In this document: positions 1-6,237 of the stretch, piece by piece
Position numbering within the stretch: the stretch's first letter is position 1
How the letters are laid out: every line of letters begins with the position of its first letter
Virus record (IMG/VR): IMGVR_UViG_3300046094_000023
Location: 1-42,986 of that record
Reading direction: 5' to 3' (one strand)
Origin: a virus
DNA length: 42,986 nucleotides
Notes under the pieces: model-generated
Database searches by the model: none
Seen by the model: the letters and a program-made list of their open reading frames with translations, nothing else
Told to the model about the DNA's origin: nothing
Made by a program: the position numbers and the translations under genes

Positions 1-1101
1 TGTAAGGTTTACTGGTGTAGCTGCTTGAACTGCTGCTGCTAGGTTCTGTCTAGGTACGGTAATTATGTTCCCAGTAGTTACAGGAAACTGTGCTGTAGCA
101 CTTGTCCAACCAGTGAACCAAGAGCCAATATGTCCAGCTATACCATCGATGTATGCACTAATACGGTAACGGTTTAGGTACACCTCAGAACCCCAGTCTA
201 TCTCAAACTGAAGCATTCCTGTGTCTGTGTAACCTCCTTTGATAGCTACAGGTGTTGCACCACCTTTACTTACCCAACCACTGTTAAAGATGTTACCTGC
301 GGGTACACCATAGTTGTATAGGCTTATCTGTATATCAATAGGGGAAGAGAGCCCATAGGAATATCCTTGTAAGAATACTGTAGGCATTGTGTAGCTATCC
401 TTGGGTATATTGGTAGTGATAATCTCATACCGATAGAACCCACCTGAGACAAAGGATAGTATGTTCTCATAACTACAACCATCGGCAGAGAAGCTAGATA
501 CACCAGCAGCACTGCTTACCTTAAGCCACGGTGTGAATGTATTAACCCCTGTGGTTAAGTTTATGTCAGTAGACCTACGTCTCCAAGTAACTATTCCAGA
601 TACTTGGATTAAGGTTTGTATAACTACACCATCCGCTACTATTACATCTAGCGTTCCTTCACCTGTTTGAGGAGAGTTAGCAAGAGTCCCACTAGAGCTA
701 TAACTACCAGCACTTATGTAGTTGTTTAGATCACTGACTGCTACACCCTTATCTTGGTAAGCTGTACCAGCAATCTTATCTACATAACCAGGTGTAGTAA
801 CTAACTCATCAGAGACAGTTGTAGGTGTCATTGAATCTGCTACACCTAGATTCCCTGCTTTAGTGGATACAGGTATTGGATACGTGGTAAGTGTTACATA
901 CCCTGTACCTGAGGCTAGCTTCACATATTTGTATGTGGTTGAATAGCTTATAGATGAGCCTGCTGCTACTGTAGCCACAGTAGTTACAGCATCTGTGGAT
1001 AGGAGCATGTTTACACTATTCTCATTCTTTAGTGTAACTGCCCCTGCTGCACTTGCTCCTGATAGGGGAGTGTACCTATCGTTAATATATATCTCAATCA
1101 T
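1..1101 (-). CDS. Tail fibre / receptor-binding-like protein, 5' part (runs off the left edge)
   Basis: The minus strand is open from an ATG at 1101 to base 1 (367 codons, no stop), so only the N-terminal part is present. The product is rich in Thr, Ser, Gly and Val, with short alternating beta-type segments and very few charged helices, as in phage tail fibres and other adhesins. A segment TWRRRST followed by GVNTFTPWLK resembles the short beta repeats of fibre shafts. There is no signal peptide or membrane segment. It is divergent from the rightward middle genes and lies outside the main late operon, so it must have its own promoter in 1102-1180 or be read from within that region. The fibre role rests on composition and on the phage context; another virion surface protein is possible. 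Confidence 0.6.
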   Translation of the reverse strand, partial: MIEIYINDRYTPLSGASAAGAVTLKNENSVNMLLSTDAVTTVATVAAGSSISYSTTYKYVKLASGTGYVTLTTYPIPVSTKAGNLGVADSMTPTTVSDELVTTPGYVDKIAGTAYQDKGVAVSDLNNYISAGSYSSSGTLANSPQTGEGTLDVIVADGVVIQTLIQVSGIVTWRRRSTDINLTTGVNTFTPWLKVSSAAGVSSFSADGCSYENILSFVSGGFYRYEIITTNIPKDSYTMPTVFLQGYSYGLSSPIDIQISLYNYGVPAGNIFNSGWVSKGGATPVAIKGGYTDTGMLQFEIDWGSEVYLNRYRISAYIDGIAGHIGSWFTGWTSATAQFPVTTGNIITVPRQNLAAAVQAATPVNLT

Positions 1102-1180
1102 AGTAAGTCCTCAGTTGTATGCCCTGACAGGACACATCTAGGCTATTATCGCACCCTTTATTAACTTGGAGAACTTACAG
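1102..1180. promoter_or_regulatory. Divergent control region with operator-like palindrome
   Basis: This 79-base gap separates the leftward fibre gene from the rightward middle block, so promoters in both directions are expected here. It holds an imperfect 15-base palindrome, TGCCCTGACAGGACA (1120-1134), whose core CCTG-A-CAGG is perfect. CTGACA (1124-1129) resembles a -35 box and TATTAT (1144-1149) a -10 box, but the 14-base spacing is too short for a convincing sigma-70 promoter. A ribosome binding site GGAG lies at 1168-1171. The palindrome could be an operator or a short RNA hairpin. Confidence 0.35.
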
Positions 1181-1441
1181 ATGGCAATAAATAAACCTCT
1201 AAAGAGGGTAGCTATTAATCACACAGATGGACTGATTTGTGTAGCTGTCCCTCACACTGAAACAGTGGAAGAGTGTGTAGCTCGTTGGGTGAACCTAAGG
1301 AACATTCATGTAGTTACTGTTACCACGTTACATGAGAATACTGCTGCACTTACCTTGTACTATAAAGCAGCAGCTAATAATCAAACCTACAGAGACAAGC
1401 ATAAAACTAAACCTACCAATAAAACCTATAACTACCTATGA
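1181..1441 (+). CDS. Small hypothetical phage protein (86 aa)
   Basis: I do not recognise this protein. I chose the ATG at 1181 because GGAG lies nine bases upstream; the in-frame TTG at 1166 would place the ribosome binding site inside the gene. The first two thirds look like a compact alpha/beta domain (ending near LTLYYKAA), followed by a Lys/Asn/Thr-rich basic tail. There is no membrane segment. Its stop overlaps the ATG of the ThyX gene (ATGA), so it is the first gene of the middle operon and is probably translationally coupled to ThyX. Confidence 0.6.
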   Translation: MAINKPLKRVAINHTDGLICVAVPHTETVEECVARWVNLRNIHVVTVTTLHENTAALTLYYKAAANNQTYRDKHKTKPTNKTYNYL

Positions 1442-2595
1442 CTATTAAAATCCATACCAAGCTAGTAGATGACTTAGACCCTGAAGTACAAGCCATGTTA
1501 ATTGCTATGTACTCAAGAGATAGCTCATCTATCGTTACACGCTTACCTTCTAGTATTGAATCCAAGGAACAACATAAGGAGAAATTTAAGAAGTACTTCC
1601 TAGACTATGGGCATAAGAGTATTGGTCAATGTGGGGTTACTACTGTGTTCTTTGAGAATGTCTCACTGATAGCTGCCAAGTGTATTGAGAACCACCCTTT
1701 GTTTAATGGGCAGGAATGCAGTACTCGTTACATTGACTTCACTAAACAACCTTTAATCAGTGATAGTCCTGCTACCACTGTAATCCAGGAAGCTTTAATG
1801 AAAGAGTATACTTGGCAGTTAGAGGCTGTTACAGCAAAGCTAATGAAGGAACACCCAAGTAACACTAAAGTACAGGTTAACTCTATTAAGGCTAGAGCCT
1901 TTGATATATGCAGAGGTCTACTACCTGCTGGTGTTACTACTAATGTGGCTATGGTAGCTTCCTTTGATACCTTCATTAACCACTTAGGTATGCTCTTATA
2001 TCACCCATTAACTGAGGTGAGTAAGATTGCTGTAGCTACCTTATATAAGTTGAAGCAAGATTACCCTACAGCCATTCCTGACATGGAAGACCTCTTACAA
2101 GAGTACCACTACATGCTAGGTAAGGAGCAATACTTCTATACAACCAATGTGCAAGAGTACACAAAGAACATAGCACCAATACAACGTGAACTAGTACCTC
2201 TGAGTGAGAGTAAGATAGCCTTACAAGGCTTTGAAGGTTTACTAGACTATGGCTCATATAGAGACTTACACCGTCATCGTAATGGAGTTATCAACTTCCC
2301 TAAGCTTGATACTTATCTTGGCTTCCATCCTTGGTATTCAGAACACTTAATCCATAGAGAACCTCTTACTGAAGTACTACTTAGTTGTATGGGTGCAAAT
2401 CCTTATGCTATTCCCCTTGGGTTTAGAGTACCTGTTAAGTACACCTGTGATGTCAATCAATACAACTATGTACTAGGTCTTCGTAGTGGTATGAGTTCAC
2501 ACCCTACCTTAAGACAGTTTGTTTTAGGTGAAGACTTCGTAGATAGCTTTAACCCTGTAAGGGGTAAACAAACATTTAATATGGAGAACCAATGA
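1438..2595 (+). CDS. thyX: ThyX-like flavin-dependent thymidylate synthase with two tandem ThyX folds
   Basis: ThyX methylates dUMP to dTMP using methylene-tetrahydrofolate, NAD(P)H and FAD, supplying thymidylate for phage DNA. Known ThyX subunits are about 220-250 aa; this protein is 385 aa and reads as two ThyX units. Residues 1-205 contain GHKSIGQ (58-64), the second half of the ThyX motif as NGQECSTRY (90-98), and a C-terminal LPAG segment (162-165) where ThyX has its conserved Arg-x-x-Leu-Pro region. The first half of the motif, RHR, is missing there. It appears instead in the second unit as RDLHRHR (275-281), which lacks the S-x-R-Y half. The signature is therefore split between the two units. 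It overlaps both neighbouring genes by four bases. Activity is inferred; a structural or inactive paralogue is possible. Confidence 0.8.
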   Translation: MTIKIHTKLVDDLDPEVQAMLIAMYSRDSSSIVTRLPSSIESKEQHKEKFKKYFLDYGHKSIGQCGVTTVFFENVSLIAAKCIENHPLFNGQECSTRYIDFTKQPLISDSPATTVIQEALMKEYTWQLEAVTAKLMKEHPSNTKVQVNSIKARAFDICRGLLPAGVTTNVAMVASFDTFINHLGMLLYHPLTEVSKIAVATLYKLKQDYPTAIPDMEDLLQEYHYMLGKEQYFYTTNVQEYTKNIAPIQRELVPLSESKIALQGFEGLLDYGSYRDLHRHRNGVINFPKLDTYLGFHPWYSEHLIHREPLTEVLLSCMGANPYAIPLGFRVPVKYTCDVNQYNYVLGLRSGMSSHPTLRQFVLGEDFVDSFNPVRGKQTFNMENQ

Positions 2596-3029
2596 AAAGA
2601 AAGTTTACTAAGTTGGCTCTTAACCCCCTATACATACTTTCTCAGAAAGCCTTACTTGATGTTGATGTTGTTAACCTAGAGATCTCTAGATTCATTCACT
2701 GCCATCAAAGTAGTGAGGAAGGAAGTGCCTCTCATAATGCTTGGGCTGCTTTAGTAAGCTCCATTGAACTTACTAGGGAGCTAGGACTTCTAGGTTACTT
2801 CAAGGACTTAGTAATGCCATTATTTGATAAGGTATATCCAATACTGCAAGCTACTTACGCTGAACAAGTTGAAACAGGTATATATAGATATGTTAGTGAT
2901 ATTTCTATAGATGTCTTGGATCTAATTAACATACACCATGCTCAACTTGAATGTATTACTAGGGCTGTCTATGAGAAAGCCTATACAACTACCAATAAAC
3001 GACTAAAGGAATCAACGCATGCTAAGTAA
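2592..3029 (+). CDS. Hypothetical phage protein (145 aa), mostly helical
   Basis: This protein is not recognised. The ATG overlaps the ThyX stop (ATGA). The sequence is predominantly helical with a basic N-terminus (MKRKF) and a basic C-terminus; several Cys and His residues are scattered without a clear zinc-binding spacing. There are no membrane segments. Its 3' end overlaps the next gene by 11 bases. Its place between ThyX and the DUF6378 protein suggests a role in host takeover or nucleotide supply, but nothing in the sequence shows this. Confidence 0.6.
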   Translation: MKRKFTKLALNPLYILSQKALLDVDVVNLEISRFIHCHQSSEEGSASHNAWAALVSSIELTRELGLLGYFKDLVMPLFDKVYPILQATYAEQVETGIYRYVSDISIDVLDLINIHHAQLECITRAVYEKAYTTTNKRLKESTHAK

Positions 3030-3495
3030 CGTAGTTAACATAGTTATAGGAGAATCTCTAGCTTCATATCGTTACCTGGGAGATGGTGAATACCTTTCCT
3101 ATTACCTCCCCGAGACTGAGAAAAGCTTATCAAGAATAAAGGCTTGGGTAGTAAATTTCTGTGAGACATGTACTAACCAAGGCTTGTACCCTTACGTAAT
3201 ATTCACACACTCACCTTACATACTTAATCACTTCATGCTTGCTACTTATGTTGGTAGTTTAGTAAAAAAGTATCCTAACAGTGTTAAGGTCACTGAGTTA
3301 AAGAAACTTCATGGATCAATAGATCCTGATATGTTAGACCTGTATGAGGCTGATAGTGAACTAGTGAAACTAAAGAAAGAATATAACCTCATCACTAGTG
3401 ACAATTACCTTAATAACACCTTAGGTAGCTTCAATGATGACTACGCTGATTTATTAGAGTTAAGTTTAGAGTTAGATAACCAAAAGGAGCAATAA
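3019..3495 (+). CDS. AAA/ABC-type ATPase C-terminal fragment homologue (lone H-loop protein, 158 aa)
   Basis: YVIFTHSPYILN (residues about 58-69) matches the H-loop region that follows the Walker B strand in RecF/SMC/AAA_21-type ATPases, where THSP-x-x-L is typical. No Walker A (GxxxxGK[ST]) is present here or in the preceding gene, and the N-terminus before the motif is only about 57 residues, so the protein cannot be a complete ATPase on its own. The C-terminal third is acidic (DNYLNNTLGSFNDDYADLLE). The start ATG has AAAGGA upstream inside the previous gene. It might pair with another ATPase or act as a decoy; function is unknown. Confidence 0.6.
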   Translation: MLSNVVNIVIGESLASYRYLGDGEYLSYYLPETEKSLSRIKAWVVNFCETCTNQGLYPYVIFTHSPYILNHFMLATYVGSLVKKYPNSVKVTELKKLHGSIDPDMLDLYEADSELVKLKKEYNLITSDNYLNNTLGSFNDDYADLLELSLELDNQKEQ

Positions 3496-3497
3496 AA

Positions 3498-4199
3498 ATG
3501 AGCATACTACATGAAGCACATGATCTAATCAATGGACAACGAGCCAAGGATTACGGATCACCTGATATAAACTTTGCACACATTGCTGCTATATGGTCAG
3601 GTGTACTAACACCAATCATTAGCCGTAACATCACCTCAGTTGAGGTTGCCTTATGTATGCAGGGAGTTAAGATGGCTAGATTAGCCAAGAGTCCCGACCA
3701 CAGGGACAGTGCAGTAGATAACTGTGGGTATGCAGGTATTATTGAAAAGCTAGTATCAAGCCATACAGAAGCTCAATGTAATTTAGACGTAGTGCCTTGT
3801 CATGTGGATAAAGAGCAGAATGAGTCTTCGGCTATAGAGTGGTTGCAAAACTCCGCTGCCCGAGGTGGTGTACATGCGCAATTTTATTTAGGCAGTTTGT
3901 ACGAAAAAGGACAAATCGTAGTTAAAGACAAAACTAAAGCGTTCCAGTTATACGAGAAAGCTGCCAAACAAGGTCATGGATATGCACAATTTAAGTTAGG
4001 TTATATGTACCACAAAGGCAAAGGCGTAGAAAAGAACGAAAGCACAGCGGTAGCGTGGTTTCAAAAAGCTGCTGACCAAGGACACGCAGAGGCGCAACTT
4101 AAATTAAAAGCATTAGGATCACTCTTGGCTAACAAAACCGTGTCTCTATACAAGAATGCCTCAGTAGGTCAAACTGTATTTGGTTGTGCTGAAACATAA
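3498..4199 (+). CDS. DUF6378-domain protein fused to Sel1-like repeats
   Basis: Residues 1-86 match the phage DUF6378 pattern: an N-terminal EAHDLINGQRAKDYGSP, the AAIW segment, a VALCMQGVKMARL helix and DSAVDNCGYAG. DUF6378 is an all-helical domain common in phages and reminiscent of MazG-type nucleotide pyrophosphohydrolases, but its reaction is not established. After a linker (87-110) come about two and a half Sel1-like repeats (about 111-207), with the hallmarks AQFYLGSLYEKG, AFQLYEKAAKQGHGYAQ and AVAWFQKAADQGHAEAQ. Sel1 repeats form alpha-alpha superhelices that bind proteins. The upstream AAGGAG (3483-3488) is strong. The repeats look more like bacterial genes in wording than the flanking phage DNA and may have been acquired from a host. 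Confidence 0.8.
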   Translation: MSILHEAHDLINGQRAKDYGSPDINFAHIAAIWSGVLTPIISRNITSVEVALCMQGVKMARLAKSPDHRDSAVDNCGYAGIIEKLVSSHTEAQCNLDVVPCHVDKEQNESSAIEWLQNSAARGGVHAQFYLGSLYEKGQIVVKDKTKAFQLYEKAAKQGHGYAQFKLGYMYHKGKGVEKNESTAVAWFQKAADQGHAEAQLKLKALGSLLANKTVSLYKNASVGQTVFGCAET

Positions 4200-4212
4200 A
4201 AGGATTAATGAA

Positions 4213-4449
4213 ATGGCAATTAAACAGACTATTTTAAGAGGTAAATTTATAGATACTATGAAGGAGACTGCTAGCTGGTCATATGAGAGTGGGGAAATTC
4301 TATTCAACTATTTAAATGATTTAGAGGGAGACATTGAGTTTGATCCAATAGCACTTAGGTGTGAATACTCTGAGGTAGCTACAGCTGACTTAGAGCCTTG
4401 TCATAACCCCATTGGATCACATGATGGAGTACACCTATGTTGGACATAG
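4213..4449 (+). CDS. Small hypothetical phage protein (78 aa)
   Basis: I chose the ATG at 4213 (MAIKQT), which has AAAAGGATT upstream, over an in-frame ATG at 4180 that would overlap the end of the DUF6378-Sel1 gene. The product is soluble, mixed charge and acidic toward its middle, ending in ..GSHDGVHLCWT. I recognise no family. Its stop overlaps the start of the next membrane protein gene by 13 bases, indicating one transcript. Confidence 0.5.
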   Translation: MAIKQTILRGKFIDTMKETASWSYESGEILFNYLNDLEGDIEFDPIALRCEYSEVATADLEPCHNPIGSHDGVHLCWT

Positions 4450-4595
4450 AAGAAGACACAGTACCTATCAAGGAACAGGAAGAATACTCTAATGATTCCT
4501 TTGATAGTGATATTAAATTAGGGGCTTGGTTTACTCTTCTATGGGTAGCTATAGTATTTATAGGCTTGTACTTAGGAGCAATACATGACATCTAA
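4437..4595 (+). CDS. Small single-span membrane protein (52 aa)
   Basis: This short ORF starts with ATG at 4437 inside the previous gene and ends TAA at 4593-4595, overlapping the next start at 4585. The N-terminal 26 residues are strongly acidic (IEEDTVPIKEQEEY), followed by one hydrophobic helix at about 29-48 (WFTLLWVAIVFIGLYLGA). With an acidic N-terminus and few positive charges, topology is uncertain. No clear ribosome binding site is seen other than GGAG about 10 bases upstream (4425-4428), so coupling is likely. It could be an accessory lysis or membrane-takeover protein; I do not recognise it. Confidence 0.55.
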   Translation: MLDIEEDTVPIKEQEEYSNDSFDSDIKLGAWFTLLWVAIVFIGLYLGAIHDI

Positions 4596-5145
4596 CAATC
4601 CTGAAATAATAGTTCCATTTCATGGGTTCTACAACTCTGTCTGGGATCTAAGTGAAATTGATCTTGAGGGTGAAGATGACGAAGGTAACACCTATGAGAT
4701 TGAGTTTGACTGGACTAAATCTACTGTAAAGATTGCTGAGAACTACATACATCAATTAAACCTACGGACAATTGAACATACACCTATTAGATTGACCTTA
4801 GAGTATGTAGATCTAAAGTCCCCTAAAGAATATAACTTCTACACTGATACATTAAAAGCTACCATTAACCAAGACTTCGTAGATCATATCTTAAACACCT
4901 TGACTCTTAAAAGTGAGTTCTATGAGCAAGTTAAGGTGAAGGTTAAAGAGTTAGGTACACGCACCTCAGGGTATATCCCCTACTACTCTTGGAGTTTAAC
5001 TGAATGGTTAAGTGAGACATTAGATGCTGTCCAATTAGGGGTGCTGTTTGAATGCTACATACAGTTCATCACTGAAGATCCCAATTGGTTTGATACAGTT
5101 CAGATTGAAGTATCGGAAGATAAAGAACATTGGTTAGTTTATTAA
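4585..5145 (+). CDS. Hypothetical phage protein (186 aa), acidic
   Basis: An ATG overlapping the end of the upstream membrane protein gene opens a 186-codon frame; GGAGC lies seven bases upstream. The product is acidic, with Asp/Glu-rich N-terminal (DLSEIDLEGEDDEGNTYEIE) and C-terminal segments and no membrane helix. No catalytic motif or named family is apparent. Acidic phage early/middle proteins of this size are often DNA-mimic or host-binding proteins, but that is only a possibility here. Confidence 0.6.
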   Translation: MTSNNPEIIVPFHGFYNSVWDLSEIDLEGEDDEGNTYEIEFDWTKSTVKIAENYIHQLNLRTIEHTPIRLTLEYVDLKSPKEYNFYTDTLKATINQDFVDHILNTLTLKSEFYEQVKVKVKELGTRTSGYIPYYSWSLTEWLSETLDAVQLGVLFECYIQFITEDPNWFDTVQIEVSEDKEHWLVY

Positions 5146-5163
5146 CATAAGGAACATACACAC

Positions 5164-5412
5164 ATGAAACACATGACCGTAAAAAGCTTCTTTGAAGCTA
5201 TTGATAACAATAACTTTGTTAATACCCCCGAGGGAGTCTCAGTAGGTGAACATGAGTTAGTAACAGACTTCGGCGTAGACGCATTAAATCTTGCTTATAA
5301 AGCATTTAATAGTGAAAGCCATATTGCCACTGAGAGTTGGAGGACTGTTGAATACAACACGGTTACAGAGTACTTCACCTATACAACCCGCGATTCTGAA
5401 TACTTCCGATAA
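5164..5412 (+). CDS. Small hypothetical phage protein (82 aa)
   Basis: The start at 5164 is preceded by AAGGAAC about seven bases upstream. The protein is soluble and rich in Asn, Glu and Thr, and I recognise no motif. It sits three bases before the M15 peptidase gene, so it is likely co-translated with it. No function is proposed. Confidence 0.5.
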   Translation: MKHMTVKSFFEAIDNNNFVNTPEGVSVGEHELVTDFGVDALNLAYKAFNSESHIATESWRTVEYNTVTEYFTYTTRDSEYFR

Positions 5413-5415
5413 GCC

Positions 5416-5799
5416 ATGATTACTCTCACTAACTACTTCACTCGCAATGGTGTGGATTTAAGAACCACAGACATTGTCCCCACTACCCATATTAATAATG
5501 CCTTAGGATTGCTCTCTAGAGTTAATGGGGTGTTAGCTACCTACCCAGCTAAAGACACTCTTAAAGTGAACTCAGGTTACCGCACAGCAGCTGTGAACAA
5601 GTTAGTGGGAGGAGCTAAGTACAGTAATCATATGACAGCCATGGCTATTGATATAGCAGATACTAAAGGTAATCTCTATGCTTTCTTACTTAAACAGCCC
5701 TTGACCAAGTTAGGGCTATACATGGAACGGAAGGAAAGTACACCTACATGGGTACATCTCCAAACTAAGGCTACTGTAAATAATCCATTTAAACCTTGA
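5416..5799 (+). CDS. M15-family D-Ala-D-Ala peptidase (candidate endolysin)
   Basis: The 127-residue protein has the zinc-binding pattern of peptidase family M15A: YSNHMTAMAIDIAD (H72 and D79, the SxHxxGxAxD-type motif) and TWVHLQ (H114), with a preceding SGYR (R56) that is typical of the fold. M15 enzymes cut peptide cross-links of peptidoglycan, so a role as the lysis endolysin is likely. The conserved Gly of the motif is replaced (H-M-T-A-M-A-I-D). There is no signal peptide, so export would need a holin; the two-helix protein at 6070 and the membrane proteins at 37896-38461 are candidates. Confidence 0.85.
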   Translation: MITLTNYFTRNGVDLRTTDIVPTTHINNALGLLSRVNGVLATYPAKDTLKVNSGYRTAAVNKLVGGAKYSNHMTAMAIDIADTKGNLYAFLLKQPLTKLGLYMERKESTPTWVHLQTKATVNNPFKP

Positions 5800-5993
5800 C
5801 CACTATGCTTACTTTACATCTTGAATCCAATAAGGCTTATCTAAAAGATAATGTACATTCCTTACATGTCCTAACTGGGAATGTCCTAGATGTGGATGCT
5901 CTTATTAAGTTGTTCAATGACGACTTCCATACACACTACACACGTGAGACCACTCATGTAACCTCTGAATTTAAAAGAAAGTACACACCATGA
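5796..5993 (+). CDS. Small hypothetical protein (62-65 aa) following the endolysin
   Basis: The frame can start at TTG 5796 (stop/start overlap TTGA with the endolysin gene) or at ATG 5805 (MLTLHLESN). Neither has a clear ribosome binding site, and coupling to the upstream stop favours one of them. The product is soluble, with several His and Thr residues and no hydrophobic helix, so it does not look like a spanin or holin. Its stop overlaps the ATG at 5990. No family is recognised. Confidence 0.45.
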   Translation: MTTMLTLHLESNKAYLKDNVHSLHVLTGNVLDVDALIKLFNDDFHTHYTRETTHVTSEFKRKYTP

Positions 5994-6070
5994 CTGATGA
6001 AGAAGAACACCAAGTTACTAATTGGGAGATTGACCAGTACTTTAATGACTTAGATGTAGGCTCTCAATAA
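5990..6070 (+). CDS. Tiny acidic ORF (26 aa), coupled on both sides
   Basis: An ATG overlapping the previous stop (ATGA at 5990-5993) opens 26 codons ending TAA (6068-6070), whose last base is the A of the next ATG (TAATG). The product is strongly acidic (DEEEH, QYFNDLDVG). The precise overlaps at both ends argue that it is translated, but it could be a leader linking two genes rather than a functional peptide. Confidence 0.4.
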   Translation: MTDEEEHQVTNWEIDQYFNDLDVGSQ

Positions 6071-6237
6071 TGTTTAGTCTACTAACCCTATTCTTTATAT
6101 TCCCTGTTGTACTGAGCTTCTGTATTATCGGAGGGGTAATTTATTTACTAGTTATGTATTGGCAGGAAATCCTTCTTTGGCTTGCAGGCTTCGCCTTGCT
6201 TGCTGCTATTGCTTTCGCTATTTTGGTGTTTCCATGA
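6070..6237 (+). CDS. Small two-helix membrane protein (55 aa), holin candidate
   Basis: The frame runs from ATG 6070 to TGA 6235-6237, one base overlapping the upstream stop and four bases overlapping the helicase start. Almost all of it is hydrophobic, with two predicted membrane spans of about residues 3-28 and 34-54 separated by a short YWQE turn. Size, two spans and position two small genes after an M15 endolysin fit a class II holin. It lacks the charged C-terminal tail usual for holins, so a different inner-membrane role is possible. Confidence 0.5.
   Translation: MFSLLTLFFIFPVVLSFCIIGGVIYLLVMYWQEILLWLAGFALLAAIAFAILVFP

Noticed and set aside
1166-1180. TTG start at 1166 for the first middle gene
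   Set aside because: The ATG at 1181 has a properly spaced GGAG, which the TTG start would place inside the coding sequence.
4180-4212. Earlier start at 4180 for the 78-aa gene
   Set aside because: It would overlap the DUF6378-Sel1 gene end without a ribosome binding site, while ATG 4213 follows AAAAGGATT.
6159-6233. N-terminal extension of the helicase by 25 residues
   Set aside because: It lies within the small membrane protein gene in another frame and has no ribosome binding site; the ATG at 6234 overlaps the upstream stop and gives a normal helicase N-terminus.
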